Assembly: GCA_045531205.1 (NCBI GenBank) | Contig: JAZSDN010000020.1 | Span: forward strand, 1-15,429 | Direction: 5' to 3' | DNA: 15,429 nt | Source of the DNA: JAZNQL01 sp045531205 | Lineage (GTDB): Bacteria > Bacillota > Clostridia > UMGS1883 > UMGS1540 | Shown here: one piece after another, positions 7,191-15,064 of the stretch | How positions within the stretch are numbered: the stretch's first letter is position 1 | How the letters are laid out: each line of letters opens with the position of its first letter | The notes under the pieces: generated by a model | The model's input: only the letters and a program-made list of their open reading frames with translations | What the model was told of the DNA's origin: nothing | The model's database searches: none | Program-made: the position numbers and the translations under genes

Positions 7191-7751
7191 TTATGAATTT
7201 ACCACATAAAAAACAACATATATCTGTGAAGACCCGACTTTGACAGACATTTTTATTGGAGAATCCAAAGTGTTTATAAATTTTAAATCCTGGCTATGAT
7301 AGCACACAGCGGCATCCCGCCCTTTCTCTATATATGAAACATTTCCTTCGTGGTCGTGTCTTTCGGTTATTTCAAGCCCCGAAATAACTGCTGCGTTATA
7401 TATTGTAGAACTTATCTGGCATATTCCGCCGCCAATGCCGTATTCAGGCTCTCCGTCAACAAGGATTTTTGCTTCGAGGTATCCTTTTTCAGAGGTTCTT
7501 TCGCCAACAGTTTCGTTAAAAGAAAACTCTTCGCCAGGCTTAACAACTATACCGTCTAAAGCCTTTGAGCAAACTATAAGATTATTTACTCTTTCGGGTG
7601 CAGTATCTAAAATTTCGGTAATAAAGCTTCCTATTTCTTGCAACTGCTTTTTTTCCTCCGTCTTTTGAGATATTTTTATATTATTTTTTTCTTCTTTTAA
7701 AGAGCAACCCGAAAATAAGGCTATAATAATAAGGAAAATAAAAATTTTCAA
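7191..7751 (-). CDS. VanW-domain lipoprotein (186 aa)
   Basis: The chosen start is TTG at 7749-7751, preceded at the right distance by GAGGTGAG. It gives a hydrophobic signal sequence at 3-14 ending in a lipobox (LFSGC, Cys16), so the mature protein should be a membrane-tethered lipoprotein. A charged linker (20-40) leads to a VanW domain at about 60-182, with the diagnostic VVKPGEEFSFNETVGERT, GIGGGICQISSTIYNA and GLEITERHDH segments. VanW is named after a gene in some vancomycin-resistance clusters, but its biochemical role is unknown, and most clostridial copies are not in resistance loci. There is no vanA/vanB-type ligase or vanHX nearby, so resistance should not be inferred. The frame stays open to 8027, but that extension runs across rqcP and its promoter. 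A tentative promoter is TCAACA (7808-7813) with TATATT (7785-7790) on the minus strand. No clear terminator hairpin follows, only a T-rich stretch. Confidence 0.85.
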   Translation of the reverse strand: MKIFIFLIIIALFSGCSLKEEKNNIKISQKTEEKKQLQEIGSFITEILDTAPERVNNLIVCSKALDGIVVKPGEEFSFNETVGERTSEKGYLEAKILVDGEPEYGIGGGICQISSTIYNAAVISGLEITERHDHEGNVSYIEKGRDAAVCYHSQDLKFINTLDSPIKMSVKVGSSQIYVVFYVVNS

Positions 7752-7809
7752 AAAACTCACCTCGCTGTTATTATGTGCAAAAAAAATATATGGATACAAA
7801 AATCTTTTG

Positions 7810-7838
7810 TTGACATATTTTTTGAGGAATGATAAAAT
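7810..7838 (+). promoter_or_regulatory. Promoter of rqcP
   Basis: TTGACA (7810-7815) and TAAAAT (7833-7838) are spaced 17 bp apart, with TG at the extended -10 position. The leader would be only about 13 nt before the ATG, just enough for the AAGGAGATG ribosome binding site. Its -35 overlaps a possible promoter element for the divergent VanW gene. Confidence 0.8.
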
Positions 7839-7857
7839 TATAAAAAGGAGATGTGCC

Positions 7858-8115
7858 ATGAGAATAGATAAATACTTAAAAGTTTCGCGTTTAATAAAAA
7901 GAAGAACAGTTGCAAACGATGCATGCACCGCAGGCAGAGTAAGCATAAACGGAAAGCCTGTAAAAGCAGGAGCAGATGTTAAAATCGGCGACAAAATAGA
8001 AATAGGCTTTGGCGAAAAGAAAATCAAGGTAGAAGTTTTGTCGGTATCGGAACACGCAACTAAAGACAGCGCAAGCGAAATGTATAAAATAGTAGAAGAA
8101 TCAAAGAATGTTTAA
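7858..8115 (+). CDS. rqcP: S4-domain ribosome quality-control factor RqcP (YabO/Hsp15 family)
   Basis: This 85-aa protein is an S4 RNA-binding domain over nearly its whole length: MRIDKYLKVSRLIKRRTVAN at the N-terminus, then AGRVSINGKPVKAGADVKIGD. The length and motif order match Bacillus RqcP (formerly YabO). In that family the protein binds stalled 50S-peptidyl-tRNA complexes and supports RqcH-directed C-terminal alanine tailing that marks incomplete chains for degradation. ATG 7858 follows AAGGAGATG closely. An upstream TTG at 7807 lies before the promoter and is not used. In Bacillus yabO lies near other translation and cell-division genes, whereas here the gene stands alone between a divergent VanW gene and a convergent rapZ. 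Confidence 0.92.
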   Translation: MRIDKYLKVSRLIKRRTVANDACTAGRVSINGKPVKAGADVKIGDKIEIGFGEKKIKVEVLSVSEHATKDSASEMYKIVEESKNV

Positions 8116-8116
8116 A

Positions 8117-8172
8117 GACAAAAAATAGTAAAAACCTGTCACAGAAGTGACAGGTTTTTACTATTTTTTGTC
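8117..8172. terminator. Very long bidirectional terminator shared by rqcP and rapZ
   Basis: A perfect 26-bp inverted repeat (8117-8142 against 8147-8172) has a 4-base loop, AGAA. Its GC-rich inner part is CCTGTCAC/GTGACAGG, and the adjacent AAAAA and TTTTT tracts provide U-runs on each strand. It begins 1 base after the rqcP stop and contains the last three rapZ sense codons plus its stop, so one element ends both convergent transcripts. Confidence 0.92.
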
Positions 8173-9018
8173 TATATCACGGTGCAAAAGTGTGCAATTT
8201 TGTGCTTTCTTGCTTAATTGCTCGTATAGCATATTTGCAATTGTAACACTTCTGTGATGTCCACCCGTGCAACCAATTGCAATAACAAGAGAGCTTTTTC
8301 CTTCTTCAATATAATTAGGAATAAGAAATTCAAGCATATCCGAAAGCTTTTTATAAAACTCGTGGCTTATGGGTGAGTCCATAACATAATCCCGTACTTC
8401 CTTATCCATACCTGTTTTGTTTTTTAAAGAATCAACATAAAAAGGATTCGGCATAAAACGAACATCAAACATAAGGTCACTGTCAACGGGGATTCCGTGC
8501 TTAAAGCCGAAGGATACTACATTTATATCCATAACCGAGGGAGAATTTTTGTCGCGGAAAATATCTCCGATACGTTTGTTAAGCTGGGCGGTTGTCATAT
8601 TTGTTGTGTCGATAACGTAATTTGCCGCCTGTTTTATTTTTTCAAGCATTTTACGTTCTTCGTCAATGCCGTGTGTAATTTTTCCGCCTTCAGCAAGGGG
8701 ATGATTTCTGCGGCTTTCTTTATATCTTTTTATTAAAACATCATCGTCACAGTCCAAAAAGGCTATTTCGTATTTATAGCCTTGTTCGCTTAAAGCGACA
8801 AGCTGACTGTCAAGCTCGGCAAACATATAGCCGCTGCGCACGTCAACTACCATTGCAAGCTTTGAAAGCCTGCCCTGGGACTGTGCACACATTTCTATAA
8901 ATTTTCCTAATAGTATGGGCGGTAAATTGTCGACGCAGTAAAAACCTAAATCTTCAAGGCTTCGTATAGCTTTTGTTCTTCCTGCACCTGACATACCTGT
9001 TATAATTACAAGTTGCAT
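8161..9018 (-). CDS. rapZ: RapZ/YvcJ-family nucleotide-binding protein
   Basis: The 285-aa product has an N-terminal P-loop (GMSGAGRT, residues 8-15) followed by SLEDLGFYCVDNLPP, the family signature, and near the C-terminus GCTGGHHRSV (249-258), the other strongly conserved block. In E. coli RapZ is the RNase adaptor that controls glucosamine-6-phosphate synthase through small RNAs. In Firmicutes (YvcJ) it binds and hydrolyses nucleotides and is tied to cell-wall and competence phenotypes. The Walker A lysine is replaced by arginine here. ATG 9018 is preferred over the in-frame GTG at 9030 because AGGTGA, inside the last codons of murB, lies 9 bases upstream of the ATG; the gap to murB is 4 bases. 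It is the last gene of the six-gene operon. Confidence 0.93.
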   Translation of the reverse strand: MQLVIITGMSGAGRTKAIRSLEDLGFYCVDNLPPILLGKFIEMCAQSQGRLSKLAMVVDVRSGYMFAELDSQLVALSEQGYKYEIAFLDCDDDVLIKRYKESRRNHPLAEGGKITHGIDEERKMLEKIKQAANYVIDTTNMTTAQLNKRIGDIFRDKNSPSVMDINVVSFGFKHGIPVDSDLMFDVRFMPNPFYVDSLKNKTGMDKEVRDYVMDSPISHEFYKKLSDMLEFLIPNYIEEGKSSLVIAIGCTGGHHRSVTIANMLYEQLSKKAQNCTLLHRDIDKK

Positions 9019-9022
9019 AAAA

Positions 9023-9910
9023 TTATTCACCTACGTATTTTATTTCGGGAGAAAGTTTTATATTAAACTTTTCAAAAACTGTTTTTTGTATAAATTCAAT
9101 TAAAGAGAATACATCGCAAGCTGTTGCAGAACCCGTGTTAACTATAAATCCAGCGTGCTTTTCGGAAACGCAGGCACCGCCTATTGCTTTGCCTTTTAAG
9201 CCTGCACATTCAATAAGACGTGCGGCATAATCGCCTTCGGGTCGCTTAAAAGCACTTCCTGCACTTGGAAAGTTCAGGGGTTGTTTGTCACGCCGTTTTG
9301 CATTAAGCTCTTCCATACATTTTAAAATGTCTTCTTTTTTACCTTTTTGAAGCTCTATAAATACCTTTGTTATTATACCGCCGTTTTGTGAGAATATTGA
9401 ATGACGGTATGAAAAATCAAAATCTTCTGTTTCTTTAAGCTCGGTACCGTCAAAGTACTGAACTTTTTTTACTATCTGTGCCATTTCTCCGCCGTAGGCA
9501 CCTGCGTTCATATAAACAGCACCGCCAACTGTTCCTGGAATACCTGCGGCAAACTCCATCCCTGAAAGGGAATTTTTTGCCGCCGCATTTGCAAGAGTTG
9601 AAAGCAACGCACCCGAGCAGGCACAAAGCATATTATCTTCAAAATAATAATCTGAAAAAGCTTTTGCAAGCTTTACTGTAACACCTCTTATTCCTTTATC
9701 GCCGACCAAAAGATTTGAGCCGTTACCCATAATAAATAACGGTAAATTATTTTCGTGGCATAAAGAAATAATTGATACAAGCTCCTCTTCCGAAGAAGGG
9801 GCAATAAGACAGTCGGCATTGCCTCCTATTTTAAAGCTTGTGTGGTTTTTCATTGGTTCATCAATAAAAATATTTTTCGATAAAGCAGAGAAAAGCTTTA
9901 AATAATCCAT
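9023..9910 (-). CDS. murB: UDP-N-acetylenolpyruvoylglucosamine reductase MurB
   Basis: This 295-aa cytoplasmic FAD enzyme reduces UDP-GlcNAc-enolpyruvate to UDP-MurNAc with NADPH, the second committed step of peptidoglycan precursor synthesis. Visible motifs are NHTSFKIGG (22-30) and MGNGSNLLVGD (61-71) of the FAD-binding domain, GIPGTVGGAVYMNAGAYGGE (123-142), SYRHSIF with Arg169, PSAGSAFKRP with the catalytic Ser219, and Glu289 in LSPEIK. This pattern and length fit the type II MurB of Gram-positive bacteria. The ATG at 9908-9910 has GGAAGG upstream and starts 1 base after the stop of the glucokinase gene; a TTG at 9925 would overlap that gene and is less likely. Tight spacing on both sides indicates translational coupling in the operon. 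Confidence 0.96.
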   Translation of the reverse strand: MDYLKLFSALSKNIFIDEPMKNHTSFKIGGNADCLIAPSSEEELVSIISLCHENNLPLFIMGNGSNLLVGDKGIRGVTVKLAKAFSDYYFEDNMLCACSGALLSTLANAAAKNSLSGMEFAAGIPGTVGGAVYMNAGAYGGEMAQIVKKVQYFDGTELKETEDFDFSYRHSIFSQNGGIITKVFIELQKGKKEDILKCMEELNAKRRDKQPLNFPSAGSAFKRPEGDYAARLIECAGLKGKAIGGACVSEKHAGFIVNTGSATACDVFSLIEFIQKTVFEKFNIKLSPEIKYVGE

Positions 9911-9911
9911 A

Positions 9912-10865
9912 TCAGTTCCTTCCAAGAAAAGCTGCGCCTATAAGACCTGCATCGTTGCCCAAAGCTGCAATTCCAAGCTCTGTTTTTGCAACACCTTCTG
10001 CAGTAAAGACGTCATATTTCATTCTTTTTTTGATGGGGGCAAGCAAAAAGTCGCCTTCACGGCTTATAGCTCCGCCTATTAAAACTATTTCGGGCTGAAT
10101 AACATTTATGGCATTTATAATGCCTTCTGCCACGTAGTTTATCCATTGAGTTACAATTTCAATGCCTTCCCAGTCACCGCTTCTTGCAAGGTCGAATGCT
10201 GTTTTGCCTGTAACTTTGCCATCTTCTTTAACTTTTTTAGCTAAAGCTGTGTCGGGACGTGCTTCGGCAATTTCTGCGGTCTGGCGTATCAAGGCTGTAA
10301 CGGAAGCATACTGCTCAAGACAGCCTGCACGTCCGCAGGTGCATCTTAAACCGTTAGGAACAATAGATGTATGACCTATTTCAAAAGCCGAGCCGTTAAA
10401 ACCGGGATAAAGCTGACCATTTAAAACAAGTCCGCCGCCAACACCTGTTCCAAGGGTTATAAGAACAAGACTTTTTTTGTCGCGGTGGTTCATTAAATAT
10501 TCTCCCCATGCGGCACAGTTTGCGTCGTTATCTATGTAAAGGGGTATTGATTTATTGAGATAGCGGTTTATATCGGTTCGCAAATCAATGTTAAAAAAGG
10601 GAATATTATTTGTATAAACAAGTATGCCGTTTTCGCTGTCGCAAATACCGGGACAGCCTATACCAATGCTTTCAACCTGGTCTAAAGACATACCTGCTTT
10701 TTCGGCAGCCAGCTCAAGAGCTTTTGCCATATCCTTTACTATTAAAGAAGGCTCTCTGTCTGCGCCTGTGGGAATAGATGCTTTTGAAAGTATTTCGCCG
10801 TTTTCGGCAACTATTCCGCTTTTTATATTTGTACCGCCTAAATCAATGGCTGCATAATATTTCAT
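9912..10865 (-). CDS. glcK: ROK-family glucokinase
   Basis: The 317-aa product carries DLGGTN (9-14, ATP phosphate-binding), IDNDANCAAWGEY with the likely catalytic Asp114, LGTGVGGGLVLNG, the ROK signature with FEIGH (His165), and the zinc motif CTCGRAGCLEQYAS (Cys175, Cys177, Cys182). ROK kinases of this layout phosphorylate glucose with ATP in the cytoplasm, although related members act on other hexoses or N-acetylated sugars, so exact specificity is inferred. ATG 10865 has AAGGAG in front of it; the longer frame up to 10955 runs into hprK and lacks support. There is no N-terminal helix-turn-helix, so this is a kinase rather than a ROK repressor. Placement directly after hprK fits a role in carbon catabolite control. 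Confidence 0.92.
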   Translation of the reverse strand: MKYYAAIDLGGTNIKSGIVAENGEILSKASIPTGADREPSLIVKDMAKALELAAEKAGMSLDQVESIGIGCPGICDSENGILVYTNNIPFFNIDLRTDINRYLNKSIPLYIDNDANCAAWGEYLMNHRDKKSLVLITLGTGVGGGLVLNGQLYPGFNGSAFEIGHTSIVPNGLRCTCGRAGCLEQYASVTALIRQTAEIAEARPDTALAKKVKEDGKVTGKTAFDLARSGDWEGIEIVTQWINYVAEGIINAINVIQPEIVLIGGAISREGDFLLAPIKKRMKYDVFTAEGVAKTELGIAALGNDAGLIGAAFLGRN

Positions 10866-10881
10866 AAGAAAACTCCTTATA

Positions 10882-11832
10882 TCAATCTTCAAGTTGCATT
10901 TCCTGGAACTGCTCCTGCAATCTTTGTTCCAAAGCAAGGGCAGCGTTATATCCAAGTTTTTTCTGACGGTTGTTCATTGCGGCAACCTCTACAATAACTG
11001 CAAGGTTTCTGCCGGGGCGAACGGGCAATGTTATTGAAGGAACATCTATTCCCAAAAGGTTTGTATACTCTGTATCAAGACCTAAACGGTCATAGGTTTT
11101 GCCTTCTCTCCAAAGCTCAAGATTTAAAATCAAATCAATTTTTTCGGTTTCTTTTATAGCGCCCATACCAAAAATACGCTGAACATCAACTATACCTATG
11201 CCGCGAAGTTCAATAAAATGCTTTATAGTTTTTGGAGCGCTGCCGACTAAAGCCTTTGACGAAACTCTTTTTATTTCAACAGCATCGTCAGCTACAAGAC
11301 GGTGACCGCGTTTTACAAGCTCTATAGCTGTTTCACTTTTACCTACACCGCTTTCAGCAAGCATTAAAATACCTTCGCCGTAAACTTCAACCAAAACACC
11401 GTGCTGGGTGATTCTTGGTGCAAGGTGAACATTTAATGACGCAATTAAAGCCGCCATAAAAGGAGACGTGTTTCTTTCGGTTCTTAAAATGGGGACACCA
11501 TACTTTTCTGCAATTGATAAAATTTCGGGAAAAGGCTCGTTATTTCGTGTAATTACAACAGCCGGAACATTGTGTGAAAAAAGAGAGTCAACAATGTTAT
11601 GCCTTTTTTCGGGAGTTTGCATACCCAAAAAAGACATTTCCATATTTCCAAAAATAAGTATACGCTGGTTATCAAAATAATCGTAAAATCCGGCAGCAAG
11701 CTGCAAACCGGGACGAAGAACGTCTGACGAAGATACTTTTCTCTTTTTTATATCTTCCGGGGAATACAAGGTTTCAAGCTTGAATTCCTCAATAAGCTCC
11801 GAAAGGGGTACAGTAAAAACTGTTTCGTTCAT
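10882..11832 (-). CDS. hprK: HPr kinase/phosphorylase
   Basis: The 316-aa product phosphorylates and dephosphorylates Ser46 of the PTS protein HPr, the switch for CcpA-dependent catabolite repression in Firmicutes. Evidence: a variable N-terminal domain (1-130); the conserved HGVLVEVYG with His144; Walker A ESGVGKSE around Lys165; HRLVADDAVEIKR (177-189); the HprK signature IELRGIGIVDVQRIFG (207-222); and LPVRPGRNLAVIVEVAAMN (269-287), required for the phosphorylase activity. The residue before the P-loop glutamate is Ala where Gly is common. The start has a strong AGGAGGTG ribosome binding site, and the gene lies 33 bases after the PHP gene without a visible promoter in between. Confidence 0.96.
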   Translation of the reverse strand: MNETVFTVPLSELIEEFKLETLYSPEDIKKRKVSSSDVLRPGLQLAAGFYDYFDNQRILIFGNMEMSFLGMQTPEKRHNIVDSLFSHNVPAVVITRNNEPFPEILSIAEKYGVPILRTERNTSPFMAALIASLNVHLAPRITQHGVLVEVYGEGILMLAESGVGKSETAIELVKRGHRLVADDAVEIKRVSSKALVGSAPKTIKHFIELRGIGIVDVQRIFGMGAIKETEKIDLILNLELWREGKTYDRLGLDTEYTNLLGIDVPSITLPVRPGRNLAVIVEVAAMNNRQKKLGYNAALALEQRLQEQFQEMQLED

Positions 11833-11865
11833 AAAAACACCTCCTGTTAATATATGAAGAAAATT

Positions 11866-12990
11866 TTATTCTTCTCTTTCGTGGCGTATAAGTTCCCAAG
11901 TAGAATCTACAAGGTTTGAGAAAACAGGGTTTTTAAGAGCTTCGCAAATAAATGTCTGTCTTGGTGAGTTTATATCTTCGCCCGAAATTTCCATAAGATT
12001 ATACTGCTTACAGAATTCTTTTACTCTTAAAAGCTGCTCTAAAGTATTTCTTGTGGGCATATATGTTACAGCATCAAAGCCGAGAGTGTGAAGTTGTTCA
12101 AAAAGAAGGGGGAGATAATCATCTTCAAACTTCTGCGCAGCCTTATCGCCTGTAACGCTTACGCCTACATCGCCTAAATATGCATAAGCTGAAATTGCAC
12201 CAACTTCTTTTGTAAGCTTAATATATTCGGTAACGTGAGGACATTCGTCAGTTGCGTCTACATAAAACTGCTTTACAAAATATCCCTTCAAAACGCCAAG
12301 AAGGTCATAACGCTTATGAGGGTTATTATCATCTGTTAAATAACCGCATACTTTTTCGGAAACAGGTACTCCCATATTATTTAAAAATTCAGGGAGATTA
12401 TCTGCTTTTTCCATAATCTTGCCTGCAAGGGCATAAAGAATATGGCGTTCTGTAATACTTCCGCCTTCCGAAAGCTTTGAGAGGGGTACTACATCCGAAT
12501 CAAAATCAAGGGGAATTCCTGTTATTTCGTTTAAGTTTGCAATCATTTTTTTGTTACGTTCGTTACGCTTTACTGTGTAGGGAGCAAAAAATTCCGCAAC
12601 CTTTTCGATGTTTTTGTGTGGGATAGAGTGCATTGCAACATAAGCTACTGTGCTTTGGTCGGGGTTATTGATTCTTCTTCCTTCCAAAGGTGTACCTGCA
12701 AAGCTTACTCTGCATTCGGCACCAACGGTTGTTGCAATGTTTGCAATTTCGCCTGCCTTTATAAATTCACGGCAACCTGCAACAGAGTCGTGATCCATTA
12801 TTCCTGCTGTTTCAAGTCCGTACTTTCTTGCCATATATACTGCCTTTGTGGGGGAGTAGGGCGAGAAAGAATAAAATGTATGTATATGATTGTTTACATT
12901 ACCTGTTTTCTGAACTTCGGGTTCTTCGTTTACAAGTCTTTGAAGTTCGGCAAGTCTTACTTCTTTATTTTCGTGATTTAATTTATCCAT
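11866..12990 (-). CDS. PHP-domain protein, putative metal-dependent phosphoesterase
   Basis: The 374-aa product shows a PHP-type metal site: N-H35-I-H37-TFYSFSPYSP, MDHDSVAG (D66-H67-D68), GAECRV (Glu92), AMHSIPH (His121) and SGEDINSPRQ (E338-D339) near the C-terminus. PHP proteins are histidinol-phosphatase or polymerase-type phosphoesterases with two or three metal ions. The enzyme is longer than simple PHP phosphatases and has an insertion at about 135-250, which includes TERHILYALAGKIMEK. The last motif lacks the usual DxH form, so the metal site may be modified. It follows the aldolase/SDR gene by 17 bases and precedes hprK, which suggests a sugar-phosphate or related substrate, though this is inference. 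The start has AAGGGA upstream. I do not recognise a specific named gene. Confidence 0.85.
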   Translation of the reverse strand: MDKLNHENKEVRLAELQRLVNEEPEVQKTGNVNNHIHTFYSFSPYSPTKAVYMARKYGLETAGIMDHDSVAGCREFIKAGEIANIATTVGAECRVSFAGTPLEGRRINNPDQSTVAYVAMHSIPHKNIEKVAEFFAPYTVKRNERNKKMIANLNEITGIPLDFDSDVVPLSKLSEGGSITERHILYALAGKIMEKADNLPEFLNNMGVPVSEKVCGYLTDDNNPHKRYDLLGVLKGYFVKQFYVDATDECPHVTEYIKLTKEVGAISAYAYLGDVGVSVTGDKAAQKFEDDYLPLLFEQLHTLGFDAVTYMPTRNTLEQLLRVKEFCKQYNLMEISGEDINSPRQTFICEALKNPVFSNLVDSTWELIRHEREE

Positions 12991-13007
12991 TATAAAATCC
13001 CTTTCGT

Positions 13008-14951
13008 TTATTTAAGCATTTCCTGTCCGCCTGTTACGGGTATAGCCTGACCTGTTTCGTAATCCTGTTCCATACAGTAGAAGATGGCACGTGCAACGTC
13101 GATTATACGGCAACCTCTGTTCATAGGAACCTTTGATTCGTAAAACTTCTTAACATCTTCTATTGTTTTTGCACCGGGCACTTTGCCTGCTTCAAGATAC
13201 TGACGGAAAAGTCCTTTTTCGGGGTCGCACCATAATGGACCGTCAAGGAAGTTACCGGGGCAAACAGAGTTTACTTTAATATTAAAGGGGCAAAGCTCTA
13301 ATGCAAAGCTTTGTGTAAGACCTATGCCACCGAATTTTGAGCCTGCGTAAGCAAAGTTCTTGTTACTGCCCGAAAGACCGGATTTTGAATTAATCTGAAT
13401 AACATCCATAAAGTATTCGGGATTGAAACGGTTTTGTATTTTCATTATGTTTGTTGCATATTTAACACAGAGGAAATATGCGTGGTAGTTTACCTTTGTT
13501 ACAAGGTCAAAGTTTTGGAGAGTCATTTCTTCAAGACTGCCTGCACGAACAATACCCGCATTGTTTACAAAGGTATCAATACCACCGTAGGTAAGTACAG
13601 TTGCGTTTACCATTGCTTTAACCGATTCTTCGTCGAATACATTAACAGTTGCCGCAAAAGCCTTGCCTGCTCCGTAAAATTTGCAGTATTCTGCGGCATT
13701 TTTAGCTGCAAGCTCGCCGTTCATATCGGCAACAACAACGTTTGCACCTTCTTTTAAAAGCTCTTCGGCAACACCCTGACCAAACCCTTGGGCACTGCCT
13801 GTAACTATTACAATTTTTTCTTCAGCACGTTTTTTTGCCGCTCCTGCGCCTACGCTTGCACGGTAGCTTTCAACTTCCCAATTTTTTATAAAGGAAATAA
13901 GGTTTTCGGGCATAAATGAATGACCGCCCAACGCCTTTGAATAAAAAGCTATTTTCATAGTATCGGTAAAGAGAAGCATAGCGGTATCTGCTGCTTTTTT
14001 GGAAACGCCTGCCGCAAATACACCAAGACCTTCAACTGCAATAATTCTTGGCTCGTAGCCGTATGTATCCTTATAAGATTTTATTGCAGAGGCAAGAATT
14101 TCGTACTGCTTATCAAGGTCATCTGTCTGTTCAACAAACAAGGGTTCTGCCTTGCAGTAAACAATGTGGTCGGGAGTGAAGGCAGAGCTTACAGGCTCAA
14201 ATGCTTTTTTGCTTTCTACAAACGAAGCAATTGTTTTATTGCATGCAAATGTAACAATGGGTAAAGAAAGCATTCTTATAGCGGGAGCTAAAGCTACAGC
14301 CTTGTCTTCATCAAATTCAACTGCAGAAAAATCGGGTGTTTCCTTTTTTAATGCAGAAACTATCTTATCGTAAAGAGCATCAATTTCTTCGGGTGTGTTA
14401 CCTGCTACAAATATGCCGTGGTTCTGTAAAAGAATAACCTGTGCATCCTTGCCGTTTTTTGCTTTGAATTCTGCCATTGCGTTTTCAACCTTTTTAGAAA
14501 GCACATAGCCTGGCTCTGTGTTATCTATCCAGATTATTTCGTCACCCAAAAGCTTAAAAGCAAGGTCGCGTCCGCCTTTAGAGCAGGTAAGACCGTTTAT
14601 AACTGCAGGATGTGTATGACATACATACGCAAAAGGGAAAAGGTCGTGCAAGGATGTTTCAACACTGGGACGCTTGGTTTCGCCTTTGCAACGTGAATTC
14701 ATAAGATCTTCCAAAACAGCAGCTTCTCTTTCAGCTGCATTTTCGGGATAGCTTTTTTCTCTTATAACGGCAAGGCCTTTTCTTTCCATTTTAACAAATT
14801 CTTCGGGTTTTATGGTGGCTAAGGTTGTGCCTGAACCCTTTATCCATAAATAGTCTGCATCCTTAAAAGATGTGTTACCTCCGCCTGCAAGCACAAAATC
14901 GGCATCGGCACCGTATTTATTTGACATTGCAGCAAGTTTTTCAAGGCTCAT
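13008..14951 (-). CDS. Bifunctional class II aldolase / short-chain dehydrogenase
   Basis: This 647-aa fusion has an N-terminal class II aldolase/adducin-type domain at about 1-220 (GGGNTSFK; zinc ligands in CHTHP, His112 and His114, and LQNHG, His178). A linking region spans 220-375. A C-terminal SDR domain at about 378-645 shows TGSAQGFGQG (384-393) for the dinucleotide, NNAG (463-466) and the Ser522-Tyr535-Lys539 triad. The same architecture occurs in RhaEW/YuxG-type rhamnulose-phosphate aldolase/lactaldehyde dehydrogenases, but the N-terminus here differs from what I recall of those. The SDR end (GKVPGAKTIEDVKKFYESKVPMNRG) recalls sorbitol-6-phosphate dehydrogenase-like proteins. The substrate is therefore left open; a sugar- or polyol-phosphate is likely. 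ATG 14951 follows AAAGGAGAG. The frame extends to 15041, but that stretch holds the promoter. It is the first gene of the operon. Confidence 0.9.
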   Translation of the reverse strand: MSLEKLAAMSNKYGADADFVLAGGGNTSFKDADYLWIKGSGTTLATIKPEEFVKMERKGLAVIREKSYPENAAEREAAVLEDLMNSRCKGETKRPSVETSLHDLFPFAYVCHTHPAVINGLTCSKGGRDLAFKLLGDEIIWIDNTEPGYVLSKKVENAMAEFKAKNGKDAQVILLQNHGIFVAGNTPEEIDALYDKIVSALKKETPDFSAVEFDEDKAVALAPAIRMLSLPIVTFACNKTIASFVESKKAFEPVSSAFTPDHIVYCKAEPLFVEQTDDLDKQYEILASAIKSYKDTYGYEPRIIAVEGLGVFAAGVSKKAADTAMLLFTDTMKIAFYSKALGGHSFMPENLISFIKNWEVESYRASVGAGAAKKRAEEKIVIVTGSAQGFGQGVAEELLKEGANVVVADMNGELAAKNAAEYCKFYGAGKAFAATVNVFDEESVKAMVNATVLTYGGIDTFVNNAGIVRAGSLEEMTLQNFDLVTKVNYHAYFLCVKYATNIMKIQNRFNPEYFMDVIQINSKSGLSGSNKNFAYAGSKFGGIGLTQSFALELCPFNIKVNSVCPGNFLDGPLWCDPEKGLFRQYLEAGKVPGAKTIEDVKKFYESKVPMNRGCRIIDVARAIFYCMEQDYETGQAIPVTGGQEMLK

Positions 14952-14999
14952 AGTAATCTCTCCTTTGTTTATGTAAAAAATATATTCTCTAGAAATTAT

Positions 15000-15029
15000 A
15001 TTATAATATATTAAACAATATTTTGTCAA
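15000..15029 (-). promoter_or_regulatory. Promoter of the aldolase/SDR-PHP-hprK-glcK-murB-rapZ operon
   Basis: On the minus strand TTGACA (15024-15029) and TATAAT (15000-15005) are 18 bp apart, with a leader of about 40 nt to the ATG at 14951. I find no other convincing promoter in the short gaps (1-33 bases) down to rapZ, so this one probably serves all six genes. No cre-like catabolite site is obvious in it. Confidence 0.75.
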
Positions 15030-15064
15030 TAAAGTAGGCAAACAAAATTGTAATAATTGATTTT

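Noticed and set aside
7191..7751. VanW as a sign of a vancomycin-resistance cluster
   Set aside because: No ligase, dehydrogenase, dipeptidase or two-component genes of such clusters are present. VanW domains are common outside them.
7752..8027. Upstream extension of the VanW frame
   Set aside because: It would cross rqcP and its promoter, and the lipobox signal sequence begins at TTG 7751 with its own ribosome binding site.
12616..12981. Plus-strand open frame of 121 codons
   Set aside because: It is antisense to the PHP gene, whose motifs are clear, and it is cysteine-rich in the way typical of shadow frames.
14952..15064. cre (CcpA) site near the hprK operon promoter
   Set aside because: I looked for a TGWAANCGNTNWCA-like sequence and did not find a convincing one.
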